From positions 1 to 64,000 of the forward strand of contig RXJR01000016.1 in the NCBI GenBank assembly GCA_003963305.1: DNA of 64,000 bases. The letters run 5' to 3'. This document shows positions 23,937-34,400 of this stretch, one piece after another (the first letter of the stretch is position 1; every line of letters begins with the position of its first letter). The position numbers were made by a program, and so were the translations under genes. The DNA comes from Candidatus Melainabacteria bacterium. GTDB taxonomy: Bacteria; Cyanobacteriota; Vampirovibrionia; Obscuribacterales; Obscuribacteraceae. The notes below the pieces were generated by a model, which was given only the letters and a program-made list of their open reading frames with translations, searched no databases and was not told the origin of the DNA.

Positions 23937-26741
23937 CTAGCCCGTATTCTGAAGTCCTTCTGCGACACCATTAATAGTCATCAACACGGTCTCAAGAAGC
24001 ATGTCGCGCTTACCTGTAGAACTTTCAGTTCTGTCGGCTGACTCATTTGCAGTTCCTCGCGATCGCAACTCTTTGAGAAAACGCACTTGTAGATAGCTGA
24101 GCGGATCCACATAGGGATTGCGCAATTCAATTGAATGTCTGAGATAAGGAGTGTCTTCGTTTAAAACCTTCTTCTGTGAGATCTGCAGTACAGCTCGTTT
24201 AGAAAGTTCGTAAGCGGATTCGATGCGCGGGAAATAGCGCTCGCACAGCGACTTCTCTACAAGTTCATCTGCATAATATTTTGCGATGTTGAAGTCGGCA
24301 ACAGCGAGAGCATTTTCGATTTTTGATACCAAGCCTTTGAAGAAAGGCCACTTAAGATACATCTCTTGCATCAGAGCCAATTTCTCAGGCTCTCTCGTGA
24401 TTTTCTCGAATGCGGTTCCAAATCCAAACCATGCCGGCAACATATAACGACTCTGGGTCCAGGCGAATACCCATGGAATAGCCCGCAAGTCACTGATAGA
24501 GTTACTACCCTGAGTTCGTCGTGTTGGGCGCGAGCCCAGGCGCAATTGCGCGAGCTCGTTGATTGGCGTGGTTTGCTGGAAGAAATCGACGAAAGACGAG
24601 TCACCGTAAACCAGGTCTCGGTAGGCATGAAAAGCCAGCACCGAAAATTCCTCCATGAAAGCAAGCCATTCCTCACGGTCAAACTCTTTCCGCTGGTGAT
24701 CTACATTGTGGACGCTGGTCTCCACAACAGCGGCAGCCAGTCTGTCAAAATTTCTGACTGCAATGTCGTGCAGAGCGTACTTAGACGCAATCACCTCGCC
24801 TTGCTCGGTGATCTTAATTCTGCCTGCCACCGTTCCTGGTGGCTGCGCGAGAATTGCGGCATGGGTTGGTCCTCCACCGCGACCGATTGTGCCGCCCCGA
24901 CCGTGAAACAGTCTCAATTTTATGCCAAGCTTGCTGCCCATCTCGACCAGCTGTTTCTGAGCCTTATACAGCTCCCAGTTTGATGTAACAATGCCACCGT
25001 CCTTACCGCTGTCCGAGTAACCAATCATGATTTCTTGCAGGTTATCCATGTTTTGCAGATATTCGCGATAGGCTTGATTCGCTAAAAGCGAGCCAAGCAT
25101 TTTAGGTGCTCGACGCAAATCATCAATGGTCTCAAACAAAGGCACCACGCTGATTTTTCGCTCGGGGTGAAACTTCAGGTCGTAGAGTCCAGCCTCTTTC
25201 GCAAACAGCAGCACAGTGAGCAGATCGCTGACATCCTGAGTCATGCTGACGATATAGGTATCAAGTGCCTCCTTGCCATACTTATCCTGACACTCTGTCA
25301 TTGTCCGAAAGACTTCGATGGTTTCATTAGTAGCTTCTGAGAAACGCGAATCGGCTGGAAGTATCGGACGACGGTTGGAAATTTCCTTTGTCAGCCAGGC
25401 TTGCTTCTCTTCTTCAGTCAGGCTCTTTAACCCGCCTGGTATCAGCTCGAGAACGTCGACAATTTCCTCCAGAGCGGCGCGATGGCGCGCGCTGTGCTGG
25501 CGTAAATCGAGTTTGGCCAGGTGAAAACCAAAAATATCGACACTATAGATCAGTCTGCGCAGACTATCCAGGCTCGCGTCGCATCCGGCTGCCCGCAGTG
25601 CATCAAGTTGCATCTGTAAGTCCCGTCTCAACTCAGAAGGATGGTTGTAGGCGATTGAAGGGTTTGCACCGCTGACGGTGTTACGCAAGCGCTCTTGAAT
25701 AAAGAGCAATTTCTGACGAAATGGTTCAAAGGTATAACGTCCTTCAATTCTTCGCTCAATCTCAGGCATCGCATCACGATCTTCAGAGAGCGACTGCTTT
25801 ATCTCATCTGTCAATTGAACCCAATTTTCTGACTGACTCAAATGCCCAAAAATTATCTCCAGCTGAGCCAGATATCGCTTCAAAATCATTGAACGATGGT
25901 AGGCCATGGTCTGCCTTGTCACTTCCGGTGTTACAAACGGATTGCCGTCGCGATCACCGCCTATCCAGGAACCAAACGTAATGAATCTGTGCGCTGAAGC
26001 GTTTTGCTTATCGCCTGAATTTGCGTGCAGGTCCTCATGGACATCAACCACAGCATCCATGACGACATGCTCGAAATGATAGAGCCCATAACGTACTTCA
26101 TCCATTACAGCTGGTTTGAAATAAACAATGCTGTCTGTCAGCCAGAGCGACTCGACTACGCCTCGCAATCCCTTCTCGATTTGTGCGGTCTCTTTGCGGG
26201 TCAATGGCGGATGGTCGCGTTTACTGAGATAACCGGCCAGTTCAAGCTGGTGCAACAAGACTGTGCGCCTTGTGATTTCTGTAGGATGTGCTGTAAAAAC
26301 GACTTGAATATCGATTTCTTTTAACAGTTCAGCAAGGCGTTCCGTTTCCTGAACCGGCAGGTGTTCGAAAAATTCAGCCAGAGAACCATCTTGAGATTTG
26401 GCTCCACCCTTTGATTCGGCTATCGCTCTTCTACGTCTTCTGTGATTTTGTTCCGCAATGTTAGTCAAATCGAAGTATGTCAAAAACGCTTTGATTACTT
26501 TATTGGCGGTATCAGCATCAAGACTGGCAATTAAATGCTGCAGTTCACGCTTCGCGTCGCTGTCGTCCGAATCATGAATACGTTTGAAAAGACTGCGAAA
26601 CTTTTCTACCGTGGAAAAAACTTCCTGCCCATCAAAACGGATAATCGTGTCGCCTAAAATATTGCCGAGCAAGCGAACGTCATCGCGAAGAGGCTTGCTG
26701 CGTTCAATAAATTCGGCAGGAATTTCCAAATTGGTTTTCAT
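23937..26741 (-). CDS. ppc: Phosphoenolpyruvate carboxylase
   Basis: 934 residues from ATG 26741 (a TTG six codons upstream also keeps the frame; neither has a strong ribosome-binding site). All landmark motifs are present: VFTAHPTEITRRT with catalytic His, GSWIGGDRDGNPFV, YSDSGKDGG, the LRLFHGRGGTIGRGGGP loop, and the RAIPWVFAWTQ segment, ending in the conserved C-terminal NTG. It makes oxaloacetate from PEP and bicarbonate to feed the TCA cycle. The length is close to bacterial enzymes. The N-terminus lacks the plant phosphorylation site. Single-gene unit, divergent from the penicillin-binding protein gene. Confidence 0.97.
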   Translation of the reverse strand: MKTNLEIPAEFIERSKPLRDDVRLLGNILGDTIIRFDGQEVFSTVEKFRSLFKRIHDSDDSDAKRELQHLIASLDADTANKVIKAFLTYFDLTNIAEQNHRRRRRAIAESKGGAKSQDGSLAEFFEHLPVQETERLAELLKEIDIQVVFTAHPTEITRRTVLLHQLELAGYLSKRDHPPLTRKETAQIEKGLRGVVESLWLTDSIVYFKPAVMDEVRYGLYHFEHVVMDAVVDVHEDLHANSGDKQNASAHRFITFGSWIGGDRDGNPFVTPEVTRQTMAYHRSMILKRYLAQLEIIFGHLSQSENWVQLTDEIKQSLSEDRDAMPEIERRIEGRYTFEPFRQKLLFIQERLRNTVSGANPSIAYNHPSELRRDLQMQLDALRAAGCDASLDSLRRLIYSVDIFGFHLAKLDLRQHSARHRAALEEIVDVLELIPGGLKSLTEEEKQAWLTKEISNRRPILPADSRFSEATNETIEVFRTMTECQDKYGKEALDTYIVSMTQDVSDLLTVLLFAKEAGLYDLKFHPERKISVVPLFETIDDLRRAPKMLGSLLANQAYREYLQNMDNLQEIMIGYSDSGKDGGIVTSNWELYKAQKQLVEMGSKLGIKLRLFHGRGGTIGRGGGPTHAAILAQPPGTVAGRIKITEQGEVIASKYALHDIAVRNFDRLAAAVVETSVHNVDHQRKEFDREEWLAFMEEFSVLAFHAYRDLVYGDSSFVDFFQQTTPINELAQLRLGSRPTRRTQGSNSISDLRAIPWVFAWTQSRYMLPAWFGFGTAFEKITREPEKLALMQEMYLKWPFFKGLVSKIENALAVADFNIAKYYADELVEKSLCERYFPRIESAYELSKRAVLQISQKKVLNEDTPYLRHSIELRNPYVDPLSYLQVRFLKELRSRGTANESADRTESSTGKRDMLLETVLMTINGVAEGLQNTG

Positions 26742-26903
26742 ATTGCGCACGAGGTCCAAAAGGTTACAGGAGCAATCTTATTGAATGCCGCCGGGCTAAA
26801 CAATTGATTGTGGACAAATGTGCCACCTGACATGTGCTTTGTTGAGTTGGAACCAAGCCGCAGTCTGAGACGTCCATCGGACTGAACCATACCGGTACGA
26901 ACT

Positions 26904-29045
26904 TTGCAAACCAAATTACCATCACAACAGAGCCTTCACGCGACCCGCATGCCAGGTCGACCAGACAGGCGATTAATAGCCGCAGGTGTCGCTTGCATAC
27001 TTGTGCTCGTAGCCATGACTCTTGCCTGGAATTACTTCCACGACTGGAATTCAGTCAGCCTGCCTGATGAAAACGTAGGCTTGAAATTCTTCGACAACCA
27101 TGACCGATTGATATGCACCCTTCTGCCTGATAAAGAATACGTGCCGGTACCACTTGGAAGAGTTGCGAAGAGCTTCCAACAAGCATTAATCGCGACCGAA
27201 GACCGCAGTTTTTATCACCATCCGGGCGTAAACCCTGAAAGTATCATCAGGGCTCTTCTCGCCAATGCTCGCGCCGGTCATGTAGTTCAGGGCGGTTCAA
27301 CAATAACTCAACAGCTAGTTAAGAATCTTTATTCAGGTGACAGCAAACGTACAGTCTTACTCAAGCTGAGGGAAGCAGTTCAGGCAATTGAACTCGACAG
27401 GCGATATCAGAAAAACAAGATCCTCGAATCATATTTGAATTTTGTCTATTTCGGGCGTGGAACATGGGGCATAGAATCTGCTGCCGAGAGGTATTTCGCC
27501 CGACATGCCTCTGACCTGGACCTGGCACAGTCTGCTTATCTAGCAGGAATAGTCAACGCTCCAACCAGATTGAGCACCCACAAAGCCGATGCCATCTCGC
27601 GCCAGCACGAAGTGCTGGATAACATGGTTGAAGAGCACTACATCACTAAAGATGCGGCATCAAAAGCTAAAGCTGAAAAATTGGTGTTCAAAGGTGCACA
27701 GACCCGCTTTGAGCACAATGCCTATTACCTCAATTATGTTGTCGAACTTCTGAAACGAGAGAATTTTTCAGATGATGACCTCTGGAACAAGGGTACTCGT
27801 GTCTTTACTAACCTCGATACCTCAGCACAAATGCTTGCGGCACAGACTTTGACTCAGGGAATTAAGAAAGCTCCGCCCGGTGTATCTCAGGGAGCGCTGG
27901 TCTCGCTATCGGTAAAAGATGGTGCTGTTCTGGCTATGGTTGGTGGAGTAGGCAGCTACGATAAAAGCCCATGGAATCGAGCCACCAGTGTACATACTGC
28001 AGGTTCGGCTTTTAAGCCGTTTGTCTATCTGAGCGGTTTGCAGACGGGAGTACTCAAGCCTGATACCACCATATATGATGCTCCGCTGGCAATCGATATA
28101 CCCGGGCAGGAAGCATATTCACCTAAAAACTTCGATGGAAAATACCTGGGACCAATTACCATAAGGAAAGCCCTGGCGCTCTCACGCAACACTTGCGCTG
28201 TAAGAGTGACGCAAGCCGTCACCCCTCAAACAGTGGCGGAAACTGCTACAAAAGCAGGTATCACATCAAAATTGGCACCCACACTGGCGCTAGGTTTGGG
28301 AGCTTCAGCCGTGTCGCCCCTGGATATAGCGAACAGTTATGCAACTCTCGCTAGAGGCGGCGTTCGCATCACTCCAAGCTTCATCAGACGTGTGGAATCA
28401 AAAGACAAAAAGGTGTTGCGCAATTACGCACCAGAATCAATCCAGGTCTTTGACCCTGAACCGGTAGCGGAAATAGTCGACGCCATGCAAGATGTCGTTC
28501 AGAAAGGAACCGGGCAGAAGGCGAAATTGTTCAATCGACCTGTAGCCGGAAAAACAGGCACCGCTGACGGTGCCCGAGACATCTGGTTTATTGGATTCAC
28601 GCCAGACACTGTTACAGCAGTCTGGGGAGGTAACGACAAAAATACAGCCATTGCCGGCAATCAAGTAACAGGCGGCACCATCATGGCAGGCATCTGGCAG
28701 AACTACATGACGGCATTCTACAAATCGCATGCTACTCCACCAGGTCTGTTCAAGGCACCCGAAAACCCGCTGGCCGAGGAGATCGATCAAATTCATTTCC
28801 TGCCGCAGCCAGCCGGTATTTTCGACAAAATTACCAGTTTCGTAACTGGCGACGCACCCCCGCCGGCGCTAGCAGAACCGGCACTGAAGAACCAGGTTGA
28901 GATGCCGCCGTTAGCGCCGCCGATTCATAAGGATTTCGGCACAGTCAGCGACCACAACTCGTATCCGAGTCTGCATCATCCGGACAAAGCGAAGAAAAAA
29001 TTCAGATTCAAGAAGTTGTTCAACAAGATAATCAACCTATTCTAA
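26904..29045 (+). CDS. Class A penicillin-binding protein (PBP1a-type)
   Basis: 713 residues. Membrane anchor about 26-45. Glycosyltransferase (GT51) with catalytic Glu in ATEDRSFYHHPG (near 97), then GGSTITQQLVKNLY and the RKNKILESYLN-type helix. Transpeptidase with SxxK in GSAFKP (Ser about 367), SxN in ALSRNTC (about 425) and KTG in AGKTGTADG (about 549). It polymerises and cross-links peptidoglycan on the outer face of the inner membrane. The C-terminal 90 residues are Pro-rich and end very basic (KAKKKFRFKKLFNKI). The frame opens at TTG 26904; ATG 26949 is an alternative. Confidence 0.93.
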   Translation: MQTKLPSQQSLHATRMPGRPDRRLIAAGVACILVLVAMTLAWNYFHDWNSVSLPDENVGLKFFDNHDRLICTLLPDKEYVPVPLGRVAKSFQQALIATEDRSFYHHPGVNPESIIRALLANARAGHVVQGGSTITQQLVKNLYSGDSKRTVLLKLREAVQAIELDRRYQKNKILESYLNFVYFGRGTWGIESAAERYFARHASDLDLAQSAYLAGIVNAPTRLSTHKADAISRQHEVLDNMVEEHYITKDAASKAKAEKLVFKGAQTRFEHNAYYLNYVVELLKRENFSDDDLWNKGTRVFTNLDTSAQMLAAQTLTQGIKKAPPGVSQGALVSLSVKDGAVLAMVGGVGSYDKSPWNRATSVHTAGSAFKPFVYLSGLQTGVLKPDTTIYDAPLAIDIPGQEAYSPKNFDGKYLGPITIRKALALSRNTCAVRVTQAVTPQTVAETATKAGITSKLAPTLALGLGASAVSPLDIANSYATLARGGVRITPSFIRRVESKDKKVLRNYAPESIQVFDPEPVAEIVDAMQDVVQKGTGQKAKLFNRPVAGKTGTADGARDIWFIGFTPDTVTAVWGGNDKNTAIAGNQVTGGTIMAGIWQNYMTAFYKSHATPPGLFKAPENPLAEEIDQIHFLPQPAGIFDKITSFVTGDAPPPALAEPALKNQVEMPPLAPPIHKDFGTVSDHNSYPSLHHPDKAKKKFRFKKLFNKIINLF

Positions 29046-29138
29046 AGTCTGCGCGGCAGTCCGCCGTTCGAGCACCCATTTACCTTCGATGATAGAGTGA
29101 GGACAAGAGTTCTCCTTCATACTGATGTCTGGCTAATA

Positions 29139-30320
29139 ATGAATGGCTCTAACAAAAAGATAGAACAGATCGCTAACAACATCACTACGTTTGTACTCTC
29201 AGTGATCATTGTCGTTGTGGCAGTTGGATTCTGGAATTACTCGTCACAGACCTTTAAGCAAGACTGCTTTACCGCGGTAGCAACCATGCTTAGCAAAACC
29301 CTGGATTTCGTTGCGCATCCTTTTGCTAAAAAGGACTCAGGGCAAGAACATACCGTCATAAGCCAGTCAGCGCAAGAGAACTGGGAGGGCGACAGCGCAA
29401 CTACAGATAACACCGGCTCTAAGAGCAAATCGACACGAGTCTTACACAAAGAGAGCACCGAGCCTGACCAGGCTGAAAAAGCCAAGCTCGCTTCCATGCC
29501 CGCTCCACCCTTTGCCTCGCCGTCATTGCCAAAAAAAGAGAAGGTAGTGCGCCATGGGAAACCTGTTCAGTTCGTCAGAAAGACTGTATCTCATGTTCCT
29601 GTCTATGAAACCATTATCGATTTGCACGACCCCGAGACGTTTATAAGCATCGGATTAGCTAACAATGCATTTCTAGCCAACGACAAAGATATGACTCATG
29701 GCGATGAAGGATTCGATTCGCTTGTCAAAAAATCCCACGCCAGCGTAGTCATGAACGGCACCTTTTTCAGCAAGGACGATCAAAAGCGTGTCATGGGAAA
29801 TATGGTGTCAGGCGGGCGATTTCTCAAATACAGTCCATGGGAAAATTATGGCACCACATTTGGTCTGACCAGGAACAACCGTCCGGTGATGATGACTGCC
29901 AGAGCCGGAGAACTTCCGAACTGGAGCGAACACTGGTTTTCACTGACGTGTGGACCACGACTCTTGAAGGACGGTGAGGTGTGGATTTATCCTGAGAAAG
30001 AAGGCTTTGCAGACTCGCACGTGCTGGGCGTTGGTCCGCGGTGTGCGCTGGGGTTTAATCCGACTGGCGATAAGCTTATCCTTTGCACATTCATGAATGG
30101 ACTCTCGCTTTCAGAGGAAGCACGCCTCATGAAAGAATTGGGCTGCAGCGAAGCTATGAACCTGGATGGCGGTGCATCAAGGTCGCTTGCTCACAACGGT
30201 TCCATAGTGGTGCCGGCAGGGCGTCCGCTGACAAATGTGTTGCTGGTCTACGATTCAAAAAATAGGGCGCCACAGTCGCTTATCAACTCCTGGGAAACAT
30301 TTCAGCAAATCGAACGTTAG
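29139..30320 (+). CDS. Membrane-anchored phosphodiester glycosidase (NAGPA/DUF2233) domain protein
   Basis: 393 residues from ATG 29139 (a GTG at 29097 also keeps the frame). A membrane helix about 17-36 is followed by a polar linker of about 110 residues and a C-terminal NAGPA-type domain: SHASVVMNGTFFSKDD, later NRPVMMTARAG, RCALGFNPTGDKLIL, and MNLDGGASRSLAHNG near the end. The Asp/Gly-rich MNLDGG motif is the family hallmark. In related proteins this fold removes N-acetylglucosamine from phosphodiesters or acts in exopolysaccharide metabolism. Probably in the periplasm, anchored at the N-terminus. It follows the PBP gene by 93 bases and may be co-transcribed. Confidence 0.82.
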   Translation: MNGSNKKIEQIANNITTFVLSVIIVVVAVGFWNYSSQTFKQDCFTAVATMLSKTLDFVAHPFAKKDSGQEHTVISQSAQENWEGDSATTDNTGSKSKSTRVLHKESTEPDQAEKAKLASMPAPPFASPSLPKKEKVVRHGKPVQFVRKTVSHVPVYETIIDLHDPETFISIGLANNAFLANDKDMTHGDEGFDSLVKKSHASVVMNGTFFSKDDQKRVMGNMVSGGRFLKYSPWENYGTTFGLTRNNRPVMMTARAGELPNWSEHWFSLTCGPRLLKDGEVWIYPEKEGFADSHVLGVGPRCALGFNPTGDKLILCTFMNGLSLSEEARLMKELGCSEAMNLDGGASRSLAHNGSIVVPAGRPLTNVLLVYDSKNRAPQSLINSWETFQQIER

Positions 30321-30329
30321 CAGCAAAAG

Positions 30330-30773
30330 CTACTTTCGCTTGTTCACGATCGGGTACAAAATCATTTGTGTGCAGCGAAAATAACAAATGGCTTTTCCAG
30401 TCTCCTCGCTGGTTACAACAGCATCCCAAACCTGTGTTCCTTTTCCGCCATGTACGAGAGTTGCCTCACAACTAATTGAGCCACTGCGGGCGGTTCCAAT
30501 GAAATTACTCTTTAGTTCTATGGTAGTAAAACCGGTTGCACCCGGCGGCAAATTTGCGACTGATCCATAACCGCAACTAGTATCAGCCAGCGCCACAACA
30601 GTCGCGGCATGCAAATATCCATTTGGCGCCAAGAGCTCGTCGCGCAACTTAAGTACGCTGTTCAGTTTGCCCGGAGAAAGAGAAGTTACTTCCAAGCCAA
30701 TGATCCCCGGCAAACGTCCCTTGCTTCTCTCGTTCAACAGTTCGACAGTTACTTTCTTAGCGGGCATAGTCAT
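30330..30773 (-). CDS. PaaI-type hotdog thioesterase
   Basis: 147 residues from ATG 30773 (a start six codons earlier is possible). Hotdog fold with PNGYLHAATVVALADTSCGYG, in which the NG-H-A motif and the following Asp are the family catalytic signature, then TGFTTIELKSNFIGTARSG and the C-terminal strand AICYFRCTQMI. It hydrolyses acyl-CoA thioesters, commonly phenylacetyl-CoA or short-chain substrates; the exact substrate is unknown. Cytoplasmic, convergent with the NAGPA-domain gene. Confidence 0.82.
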   Translation of the reverse strand: MTMPAKKVTVELLNERSKGRLPGIIGLEVTSLSPGKLNSVLKLRDELLAPNGYLHAATVVALADTSCGYGSVANLPPGATGFTTIELKSNFIGTARSGSISCEATLVHGGKGTQVWDAVVTSEETGKAICYFRCTQMILYPIVNKRK

Positions 30774-30867
30774 CTCTCGCCAGGGACGCAAATCATATAC
30801 TAAAACAAATCGATCGCAGCTTCCGCCACAGATCGATCGTTTGATTGCAACATTTCAACGAGCCGGA

Positions 30868-31272
30868 TTAGGCCGTACGCTCTCGCGCTCGCATCGAATC
30901 GGCAACTCCGCCTGTGACGAGGCTAACAACCATCATCAGAAGTCCGCCCAGAATTGCCGGTCCCCAACCTGCTACCGTCAGATATTGCGGTAAAAGATCG
31001 GCCACCAGCCTGAGCGCGAAAGCCGGCAGTAACCAGAAACCAAGCAGCCACATTGGAATCAGCACCAGCAGCGCCAGACCAAAGGTAGTCACTGTCAGGT
31101 ACGCGCTTAATGCCATAGCTCCGACCTCGACTCCCCACAACATTAAACTGAAAACTATTGCGAGACAAATCGCAGCGACGAAGTTGCCATGAAAATCAAT
31201 ACCACCAAGCATCGGCAGAAGAAAAACAAAAGCCAGGGCTTTCAAAGCCAGTCGTACAAGAAACTCCATCAC
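30868..31272 (-). CDS. Small four-helix membrane protein (holin-like)
   Basis: 134 residues, four closely spaced membrane helices with short loops (about 8-28, 30-50, 58-82, 100-122), and an arginine-rich C-terminus. The layout is like the small phage holin family IV/YvlD-type integral membrane proteins, but there is no phage gene nearby, so a lysis role is not implied. AGGAGG lies 5 bases before the GTG at 31272; ATG 31269 follows directly. Divergent from the large repeat protein gene. Confidence 0.6.
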   Translation of the reverse strand: MMEFLVRLALKALAFVFLLPMLGGIDFHGNFVAAICLAIVFSLMLWGVEVGAMALSAYLTVTTFGLALLVLIPMWLLGFWLLPAFALRLVADLLPQYLTVAGWGPAILGGLLMMVVSLVTGGVADSMRARERTA

Positions 31273-31477
31273 CCGCTCCTCCTAAACTACAGCCGTTCGG
31301 ACGCGAAATGCTTGATAAAAGTTGCAAATCATTGCCGTTGCCAATAGCAAGTCTCTGATAAATCAAGAAGCCAAGTTGGACCGGTTTGTACACAACGAAT
31401 GGTGGTATTAGTAAACTGTGTACCGCTGACACTGTACTCAGCGGCCGCCATGCACTGCATACACGTACGGGGGAAAA

Positions 31478-34400
31478 TTGGCCGACGATAAGGTTGACGA
31501 AGAATCAGCCCAGACCGGTGGAGAGGATGAAAACGAGGCACCGAAGAAATCCTTCGGCATACTGGCCGCACGCTTCCTACAGAAGGGCAAAAGCTCCCCT
31601 GGTTCTATCACCGGCGAATTTGAGGCATTAGTCCCACCGGACCAGACACCGACACCAGATCCAAAAGTGCGTAATTTAAATCCTGTAGACGACGAATACG
31701 AAGAAATAAGAGAAGGCAGCATCCATGGCATGGAAGTGCCGCTTACCGAATCGCTTTACGCCGATATCGGACTTGATGACATGTCTGGTTTCGACGAGCC
31801 TGAACAGTCTTTTGACAGGTCAGAAGAGGGTTCGGCGCCTGCAGACGTTATTTACGACATTGACGCTGGAGAGCAACCTGTTATCAGCTTCGGCTCCGGG
31901 GTCGCTGATGAGCATGCGCACGACATCGAACTCGCTGGAGGTGAAGCAGACTTCGGCGGATATGAAGAGTCTGCCCAGACAGACAGTTCATACACCGAGC
32001 CGGTCCAGAACCAAGAAGAGGCAGTTTCTCAAGCAGAAGCAGTTCAGTACGAAGAAGAAGCTTTCGCTCAAACCGAGCCAGTCCAGTACGAAGAAGAAGC
32101 GGTTTCTGAAGCCGAACCAGTTCAGTACGAAGAAGAATCAGTCGCTCAAACCGAGCCAGTTCAGTACGAAGAAGAATCAGTCGCTCAAACCGAGCCAGTC
32201 CAGTACGAAGAAGAATCAGTCGCGCAAACAGAAGCAGTCCAGTACGAAGAGGAATCAGTCGCTCAAACAGAAGCAGTCCAGTACGAAGAGGAATCAGTCG
32301 CTCAAACCGAGCCAGTTCAGTACGAAGAAGAAGCGGTTTCTCAAGCCGAGCCAGTTCAGTACGAAGAAGAAGCGGTTTCTGAAGCCGAACCAGTTCAGTA
32401 CGAAGAAGCCTCTCACGACGAATCAGCCTTTCATGAGTCGAGCGATCAGGGCCTTGCTGCTGCTGACAATACCTATCATGCTGATCAGGAGGCGAGCCAT
32501 TCAGTAACTGCTGAAACGAATGAAGCTGAGAATTCAGCTCCATCTGACAACTATGCTCCGACACCCGCTTATGATCTTTCCGAACTTGACTCGATAGGAA
32601 TCTCAAAAGAAACAACTTTTGACAAGAACGTTCTTGATCAGATTGGCTCTGGGGATGCGAACAACAAAGTTTCTGCTGAGAGCGAAACACCACCGGCTGT
32701 TCCTGAGAAGAAGGGACTCCTGGGTAAATTCGCAGGCAAGAAGGAGTCAACGCAGAAGCCCTTGTTTGGCGACGGCGCCAAATTGGAAAGCTCGGAACCG
32801 GCGACAGAAAAACCGTATGATCCTGCAGCGTTAGACTCAATTGGCACCAAAGATTTCGATAAGAGCGCCCTTGATTCTATCGGCACCAAGGATTTCGATA
32901 AGGGTGCTCTTGATGCCATCGGCACCAAAGGTTTTGATAAGAGCGCCCTTGATTCTATCGGCACCAAAGGTTTTGATAAGAGCGCCCTTGATTCTATCGG
33001 CACCAAGGATTTCGATAAAGGTGCTCTTGATGCTATCGGCACCAAGGATTTCGATAAAGGTGCTCTTGATTCTATCGGCACCAAAGGTTTTGATAAAAGC
33101 GCACTTGATTCTATCGGCACCAAGGATTTCGATAAGGGTGCTCTTGATGCCATCGGCACCAAAGGTTTTGATAAAGGTGCTCTTGATTCTATCGGCGAAG
33201 CTGCCCCGGCAACGCCAGAAGGGAAAGACAAAGCCCCGAAGGGTGGCGGATTGCTTGGTGGCAAGTTCGGTCAAAAAGCGAAAGCCTCTGGCGGTGACAA
33301 GCTCAAAGTGGGCGGTATTAATCCGCCATCGGTAGATCCAAATTTCGACCAGAAAGAAACCGGCCGGTTTATGGTCAATCAATCGGAACTTGATGCTCTG
33401 GGCGCCAGCCAGAGCCTAACTCCGGAACCAGCTCAAGATTTTTCATCAGCAGCCTCCGCGCTCCCTCCCGAAATGGACTTATCCGCCTCTTCCGCCGTTT
33501 CCGAAGAAGCGCCGGTCGACGAAAGTGCTTACGAGCACACTCCTGTCATCGGCGCCGACGAAGTCGGGCGCCTGATCACTGATGCAGATAACGCCTACCG
33601 CTTGAGGCAGTTCCGGGCTGCAGAGCCGATTTTTGCGAATGTGCTGGATAAGCTTGACAAGACTGGCGACGATTCAGATCCGCTGCTTCCGTATTGCCTG
33701 GACAAGATGTCGGACAATCTGTATCAACTTAAGAAATACAACGAAGCACTTCAATATCTGCGTCGCTTATTGGTTCTGCACACGAAAATCAGCTCAGAAG
33801 ATCGCGATATGATCTCGACGCTGTACAAAATTGCGCAATGCTGCGAAGCGCTGAGCCTTACAAGCGAAGCCGACTCCATGTACAAACGCGCTTTTAGATT
33901 AGGTCAGCAATCGCTCGTCCCCGGCGATCCATTGTTAGCTAAAGTGCTGGAAGGTTACGGCACAATGCTTATGCGCAGCGAGGGCGCTGAACCTCCTGCC
34001 GGCTCGAGTGAAAAGAGCGAAGAAGCACCGACAAAAACGCCACGCAGCACCGAAGTTCAATCAGCGCTATCGGCGGAAGAAATCGCCATGCTTAACTCGC
34101 TTGGTGCGAGTTCTGAACGTAGCAGCACCGAGCCCTCCCCGATCATTCTCTCAGGCGGACCGACAGGCGCTTCTGAACAGTCTTCAGGCAAATCTAGAAG
34201 CCCACTCAAACAATCTGATGAACGGGCAGATAAGGTAAGGGCTACCACCGGTCCCGTCGGCGGCAGCACCGCTGGTGGTGTGTGGGTGCGACTGGGAATT
34301 TTCCTCAGCGTCATTGTCGGGCTTGTACTGGTCACCTTGAATATCAAGACAGACTACACATCGCATCACGTCGATCATTCAAAAGACTTCGTCAAGCGCG

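Noticed and set aside
30868-31272. Holin from a prophage
   Set aside because: The four-helix protein has no phage genes, integrase or attachment site near it; read as an ordinary small membrane protein.
31725-33382. Several long open frames on both strands inside the repeat protein gene
   Set aside because: The 39-bp repeats are a multiple of three, so every frame without a stop in one unit stays open throughout. Their translations are low-complexity shadows, and no ribosome-binding sites support them.
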